This document shows, in pieces, positions 59,437-64,000 of a DNA stretch of 64,000 nt (positions within the stretch are counted from its first letter, which is position 1; each line of letters starts with the position of its first letter). Made by a program: the position numbers and the translations under genes. This stretch comes from Paenibacillus sp. SYP-B3998 (lineage in GTDB: Bacteria; Bacillota; Bacilli; Paenibacillales; NBRC-103111): NCBI RefSeq assembly GCF_010820665.1, contig NZ_JAAIKC010000001.1, positions 248,001-312,000 on the forward strand, written 5' to 3'. A model generated the notes under the pieces. It was not told the origin of the DNA. It did no database searches and was given only the letters and a program-made list of their open reading frames with translations.

Positions 59437-62400
59437 ATGACTTGGACATGGAAAAAGAGAGTATCGGTACTCGTAGCAAGTGTAATTCTATTAACCTCAT
59501 TACCGTATGGAGGTATAGCAGCATCGCCATCAAGTGGAGGTAGCGAATTAAGTAACGTAGTACCGACAAACGAATTACCTACAAACCTATTACCAACAAG
59601 CCTAGTACCTAGAAACGTAGCACCGACAAACGAATTACCGACAGAAGATCAAAGCGTTCAACCAGTAGAACAAAGTGTTCAACAACAAAATAGTGAGGTT
59701 TTGGCTACGACTCCTCCTACTCAATCTGCTATATCCGAAAGTATTACAGGTGAGGATGAACAGCGGGTTATTGTAACGTTCAAGGACAAGAAAAAAGTCG
59801 ATAAGAGTCTTATTAAAGGAAAAATTAAGCGAGAATATAAGCATTTGCCATCTGTATCTGCAAAAATGTCTTCGAAAGAAATTGAAAAGTTGAAGAAGAG
59901 TGCTGCCGTGGAGTCCGTTGAGCCAGATATTCAGCTGCAAGCAGCCTCTCAAACAATGGATTGGGGAATAAGTGTAGTTAACGCAACCTACGCTTGGAAT
60001 AACGGCTACACAGGTAAAGGGGTTAAGGTTGCCGTTTTGGATTCTGGCATTAATACGCATCATGACGACCTTAATGTAGCTGGAGGGGCTTCGTTCGTTA
60101 GCTATACGTCCTCGTATGATGATGATTTTGGGCATGGCACGCATGTTGCTGGAATCATCGGTGCTAAGAACAACGATATCGGAGTTGTGGGTGTTGCTCC
60201 AGATGCGTCTTTGTATGCTGTGAAAGTATTGGATTCACACGGTATAGGCTATCTGTCAGATGTGATTCAGGGAATTGACTGGGGAATAGATAATAAGATG
60301 GACATAATCAACCTTAGCATGGCAACCAGCGTGGATTCTCCTTCGTTACATCGTGCGGTAGATAATGCACATGCAAGCGGGTTACTTGTGGTAGCTGCTG
60401 CAGGGAATACGGGAAATGCGCAAGGATCAGGCGAAAGTCTGCAATACCCCGCAAAGTACATGTCTGTCATTTCCGCTGGAGCTGTTGACCCAAGTCATCA
60501 GCGGGCCCCTTTCTCTGCAACCGGCAATCAGTTGGAAGTAGTAGGGCCGGGTACTAGCATTAATAGCACTTATTTGAATAATGCCTATGCGACACTTAGT
60601 GGGACATCCATGGCAGCAGCTTTTGTGAGCGGTGAGTTAGCGATTTTGAAACAGAAAAATTCCGCCTATACTAACGTTCAACTGCGTGGCCAGTTAGATC
60701 AGAGCAATGAGGATCTTGGACAAAAAGGTAAAGATTCATGGTACGGATATGGTTTGGTTGGTGTAGAAAAAGGAATAAATACGATTCCAGTGGATGCACC
60801 AGCCCCTCCGAAAGACACCGTCTATGCCAGCGTATATGCCAGTGTATACAGAAATAGCATGATTAGTTCTGCGGGTGTGAGTATTACTACTGGGGCGAAC
60901 ATGCAGTTTACTACATATCTACATACACAGAGCGTTTTAAAAGATGGGAGGGTTTTAGTTTCAGGTGGTAGGATGGGAATGAATACTATTTGTTCAGGGA
61001 CATGTGCTTTTTCTATGATTTATGATCCTGCTGCAAATAAGTGGACAGACACAGCTTATATTCCACTTCCTCGAGACGAGGTCTTGGCATATCATGGACA
61101 AAGCACATTGAGCGATGGCCGCGTTTTTATTACAGGGGGTACAAAATCTAAACATAGCTCATATATGTATAACCCCTCAACTAATTCTTGGTTGAAAAGT
61201 GAAAATTATGTTCCAGTTGCATATACACATGCGCAAAGCATCTTAAATGATGGAAGAGTGTTAGTAACAGGAGGCATTGATGATGACGAGGATAAACCTA
61301 GAAGGTATTCTGTGATTTTTAATCCAATCAGCAACACGTGGGGCGAGGTAGCGACAGCAGCTATGCCAAAGGGCTTGTTACTACACTCTCAAATAACTCT
61401 AAAAGATGGAAGAGTGTTAGTGACTGGGGGAACTGATGATTATGATAGCCCTAAGGGATTGAATTCAGCCTATATTTACGATTTGACAACTAATGTATGG
61501 ACTAAAGCCGCCGATATGCCAATATCAGTAAAGCTACACTCTCAAAGTGTTTTGCTTAATGGACAGGTTCTATTAACTGGCGGTGAGTTGGCTGACGGGA
61601 CAATCAACACAAATGCTTATCTATATGACCCCATTCAAAATACATGGAGTGCAGTTATGGCCAATATGCCGCCAAGATTTGGACAGGCTCAAAGCACAAT
61701 GCCTGATGGCCGCGTTGTTATTACAGGAGGCTCAGACAATTCTAATTCAGACAATTCTCGTACGTACTCGACAACAACGATATATACAATCAATACACCG
61801 TCAATGTTAACGGTCAATCCCACCAATCAGGTAGTCCTTAATCAGGCTGGTCAGGTTATTACTCTTTCTGGTACGGTCAACGACATGGATAATAATAATG
61901 TAACGATAAGCGCCTCTATCGGTGGGATTACCAAATCCGTCGTAGTAAGTAATACGATGTCGTCCCCAGTATGGACCTTACAATGGGTGCTAGGTACGGA
62001 TAATGTTCAGTCCAATGCGTACACCAATATTACAATCACAGCAAACGATGGGTTCTCAACTTCTTCAACGACCTTTGTGGGCAGTATTACGATCGATCAG
62101 TCACCTAATATATCAACAAATTTAATCCCAACTGGCTCTTCAGCGAGTCCCGCATTTATTGCCGGTACAACCCCGGTACTAACTTGGGGCTTTTCAGATC
62201 CTGATAGTGGAGACAGTCAATCTGCCTATGAAGTCGTTCTTTATGAGGGCGCGAATGTTATTTTGGATACGGGCTGGGTTAGCTCTAGCGCTTCGTCGTA
62301 TACCCTTCCAACGGGTAAGCTTATTCGAGGTAAAACGTACTCATGGAAGGTCAACGTGAAGGATAGAGTGGGAATCGCATCAAATTTCACAGGCCTGAGT

Positions 62401-63135
62401 TATTTTCGGACGAATACCATCCCTACACTCTCATTGACTTCCTACTCAGATGGCCAAACTGTTCCAGATAATAAGCTTACCTTTACATGGACTTATGCGG
62501 ATACGGACGGGCAGCAGCAAGCAAGCTATCAGGTTCTAGGCACTCAGGATAATTGGTCAACGATAGGATATAACTCGGGTGTTCAAAGCGGTAACTCAGC
62601 TGCATTTGCTACACCACCTCTGGCCAGTGGGACATGGAGCTTTAAAGTACTTGCTAGCGATGGGTTTGAATGGTCGGCAGGTGTGCTCAGAAATAATGTA
62701 ACGCTTCCGAATGCATATGAGCCAAATGACACGAGTTCACAGGCATTTGCTGTTAACTACGGACAAAACTACTCGTCGCTCATAAGCTCAGCGAGTGATA
62801 TTGATTTCTACACCTACAAAGCTGCTGCAACAGGTATTGATCGTATTACGGTAAATGTACCAAGTGGCTTGAATTACGATGTCTTTGTTTATGATGCAAG
62901 CTTGAATTTAATTACTTCAGGAAACAGGATCGCTGGTCTTTCTGAAAATGTGCTGTATGACGTCACAGTAGGCAGTACCTACTACATTAAGCTGGCTGGT
63001 GTTAGCGGCAATTTCAGTGCGGCAGTACCGTATTTTTTCAAATTGAATAAAGCGATAATACAGGCGCAGTCTACTTATCAATACGATAGCAATGGGAATA
63101 TCACTAACAAAACTACGACTACAACTCATAACTAA
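59437..63135 (+). CDS. Secreted subtilisin-like protease with kelch repeats and PPC domain
   Basis: 1232 residues from ATG 59437, after GAAAGGAG. In order: signal peptide (1 to about 30, PYGGIAA); a low-complexity stretch of repeated VPTNELPTNLLPT-like units; an I9 propeptide (about 105-165, RVIVTFKDKKK); the S8 catalytic domain with Asp202 (VAVLDSGI), His233 (GHGTHVAG) and Ser391 (SGTSMAAA); six kelch-like blades (about 490-790, HAQSILNDGRVLVTGG type); Ig- and fibronectin-like domains (to about 1090); a PPC domain (about 1093-1200, YEPNDTSSQAFAV); and a last segment with YQYDSNGNITNKTT, an RHS/YD-type motif. The next gene (RHS-like) starts 13 bases later, so the pair is cotranscribed. It may process or release that protein. 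Confidence 0.88.
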   Translation: MTWTWKKRVSVLVASVILLTSLPYGGIAASPSSGGSELSNVVPTNELPTNLLPTSLVPRNVAPTNELPTEDQSVQPVEQSVQQQNSEVLATTPPTQSAISESITGEDEQRVIVTFKDKKKVDKSLIKGKIKREYKHLPSVSAKMSSKEIEKLKKSAAVESVEPDIQLQAASQTMDWGISVVNATYAWNNGYTGKGVKVAVLDSGINTHHDDLNVAGGASFVSYTSSYDDDFGHGTHVAGIIGAKNNDIGVVGVAPDASLYAVKVLDSHGIGYLSDVIQGIDWGIDNKMDIINLSMATSVDSPSLHRAVDNAHASGLLVVAAAGNTGNAQGSGESLQYPAKYMSVISAGAVDPSHQRAPFSATGNQLEVVGPGTSINSTYLNNAYATLSGTSMAAAFVSGELAILKQKNSAYTNVQLRGQLDQSNEDLGQKGKDSWYGYGLVGVEKGINTIPVDAPAPPKDTVYASVYASVYRNSMISSAGVSITTGANMQFTTYLHTQSVLKDGRVLVSGGRMGMNTICSGTCAFSMIYDPAANKWTDTAYIPLPRDEVLAYHGQSTLSDGRVFITGGTKSKHSSYMYNPSTNSWLKSENYVPVAYTHAQSILNDGRVLVTGGIDDDEDKPRRYSVIFNPISNTWGEVATAAMPKGLLLHSQITLKDGRVLVTGGTDDYDSPKGLNSAYIYDLTTNVWTKAADMPISVKLHSQSVLLNGQVLLTGGELADGTINTNAYLYDPIQNTWSAVMANMPPRFGQAQSTMPDGRVVITGGSDNSNSDNSRTYSTTTIYTINTPSMLTVNPTNQVVLNQAGQVITLSGTVNDMDNNNVTISASIGGITKSVVVSNTMSSPVWTLQWVLGTDNVQSNAYTNITITANDGFSTSSTTFVGSITIDQSPNISTNLIPTGSSASPAFIAGTTPVLTWGFSDPDSGDSQSAYEVVLYEGANVILDTGWVSSSASSYTLPTGKLIRGKTYSWKVNVKDRVGIASNFTGLSYFRTNTIPTLSLTSYSDGQTVPDNKLTFTWTYADTDGQQQASYQVLGTQDNWSTIGYNSGVQSGNSAAFATPPLASGTWSFKVLASDGFEWSAGVLRNNVTLPNAYEPNDTSSQAFAVNYGQNYSSLISSASDIDFYTYKAAATGIDRITVNVPSGLNYDVFVYDASLNLITSGNRIAGLSENVLYDVTVGSTYYIKLAGVSGNFSAAVPYFFKLNKAIIQAQSTYQYDSNGNITNKTTTTTHN

Positions 63136-63147
63136 GGAGGTATTCCA

Positions 63148-64000
63148 TTGCATAAGATGTTAAAACGAGTATTAAGCATTGTCCTCATTAGCCATGTATT
63201 GTTAACCAATCTGCCTTTAGTTGGTTTGCAGGATACATATGCCGCCACTTTCCAGTCAGAGCCCGAGCGTAAAGAAGGTGGAGCTGCAGAAGTAAGGAAA
63301 CGGGAGCTGGAGTCCGTTTACTCTGTTTCTGATGAAGACATACAGGCGCTCTTGGATCAAGGCTATTCGTTAGACGACGTAGCAGTGGCACTGGAGGATC
63401 AACGATCCTCTGGCGGTCAGCTTGCAGATAGTCTGAATAAAGTAAGGCCTCAATTCGCGAATACTTCTGAGGAAGCGAAAAGCACAATCACTAGTAATGT
63501 GGGAACAGTTAGCTATGCTGCAACGGAGATAAAGGCAGCAGCAGCTCCGCCAGATTATAGTTATGTGCAAACGAAACCGGATGAAGCCCCTTACTCTGTC
63601 CGACTTAACCAAGAAACCATTTCTACGCTTTCTGGAGGGGTCTCCTTACAAGCCTCCGACCTTTCGCTACCTGGGCGCAATGGTCTTGGCTTCACACTCA
63701 CGAGAAAGTATGACAGCGGCGAATCTCAATTGAACCAGATGGTTACATATGGAGATTCTAACAGTACCATACAGCCTTTTTCGGAAAAATATTTCCCTAT
63801 AGGTAAAGGCTGGAGCTGGAACCTCTCATATATCGAAATTAACGGAAGCAATAAGTTTCTTCACTTGGCAGGTTCTGGCGTTTATGAAATTGTTAATAAT
63901 AATTTGCTAGGGAATCCTTGGAAGGATCTGACCTTTAGCGCAGATACATCAGTTACAGTTAATTCCGTAGTATCTGCTTACTCAGTAAAGAGCATTCAAG
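63148..64000 (+). CDS. Secreted RHS/wall-associated-like protein, 5' part
   Basis: Runs off the window after 284 codons. TTG start, 8 bases after AAGGAGG. Signal peptide (about 1-34, LLTNLPLVGLQDTYA), a helical region (ESVYSVSDEDIQALLDQGYS), then VRLNQETISTLSGGVSLQAS and DLSLPGRNGLGFTLTRKYDS, which is the standard N-terminal module (DUF6531-like) before RHS/YD repeats in WapA- and Rhs-type toxins. The repeats and any C-terminal toxin lie outside the window. It could be the delivery protein for toxins countered by the immunity-like genes at 15-39 kb. Confidence 0.8.
   Translation, partial: MHKMLKRVLSIVLISHVLLTNLPLVGLQDTYAATFQSEPERKEGGAAEVRKRELESVYSVSDEDIQALLDQGYSLDDVAVALEDQRSSGGQLADSLNKVRPQFANTSEEAKSTITSNVGTVSYAATEIKAAAAPPDYSYVQTKPDEAPYSVRLNQETISTLSGGVSLQASDLSLPGRNGLGFTLTRKYDSGESQLNQMVTYGDSNSTIQPFSEKYFPIGKGWSWNLSYIEINGSNKFLHLAGSGVYEIVNNNLLGNPWKDLTFSADTSVTVNSVVSAYSVKSIQ

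Overview
The window reads as a low-to-mid GC, endospore-forming Firmicute, most likely Paenibacillus or a close relative. The grounds are a sporulation sigma-K gene, an RsfA-like regulator, S-layer (SLH) anchoring, YesM/YesN-type two-component control of an LplB/YtcP-type sugar importer, frequent TTG/GTG starts with strong AGGAGG sites, and CCA-ending tRNA-like sequences. No species can be assigned from sequence reading alone.

Layout. 0-2.3 kb holds the eroded edge of a Bacillus-pks-like trans-AT polyketide cluster: a P450 remnant, a PksB-like hydrolase, a PksD-like acyl hydrolase and thioesterase scraps. 2.5-6.2 kb is housekeeping-like, with a YkgJ-type protein, an RpoD-type sigma factor, a small zinc ribbon and sigK with a SigE-like promoter. 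6.2-13.8 kb carries a 1765-residue S-layer phosphoesterase and a ycgR/ycgQ-like pair whose second gene is frameshifted. A truncated near-copy of sigK follows at 13.8-14.3 kb.

14.8-43.6 kb is a long AT-rich accessory island of small, mostly single-gene units: immunity-like proteins (Imm1, CPCC, Imm11, DUF2185), secreted proteins, an RsfA-XRE fusion, a broken large serine recombinase, a histidine phosphatase, a PIN-like protein, two alpha/beta hydrolases, a MazG-like protein, a GyrI-like protein, an IS110 element, Ala-type tRNA-like sequences, and an RNA-repair-like set (RNA ligase, Thg1-like polymerase, P-loop kinase, truncated HD protein). Many gene boundaries carry a previously unremarked 18-bp dyad, ATAAAA-N6-TTTTAT or a close variant, often sharing bases with the stop codon of the preceding gene. 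A second repeat family of about 470 bp carries a small gene whose leader can pair with its own ribosome binding site.

44.4-58.4 kb is a coherent locus for sulfated glycan use: histidine kinase, AraC-type response regulator, lipoprotein binding protein, tyrosine phosphatase-like enzyme, GH3 glycosidase, beta-phosphoglucomutase-like enzyme, two permeases, a dead and a live sulfatase, and the formylglycine-generating enzyme that would activate the sulfatase. Three near-identical promoters (TAGTGA-17-TATAAT) precede the kinase, the binding protein and the permeases. 58.6-64 kb has a lipoprotein, a subtilisin-like protease with kelch repeats whose C-terminus ends in an RHS/YD-type motif, and the start of a secreted RHS-like protein that runs off the window.

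Sigma-K fragments recur at 13.8, 44.4 and 59.2 kb, at the junctions between these blocks, suggesting repeated recombination around sigK-derived sequence. Several genes have single frameshifts. Some sit at short homopolymers, so sequencing error remains an alternative to real decay.
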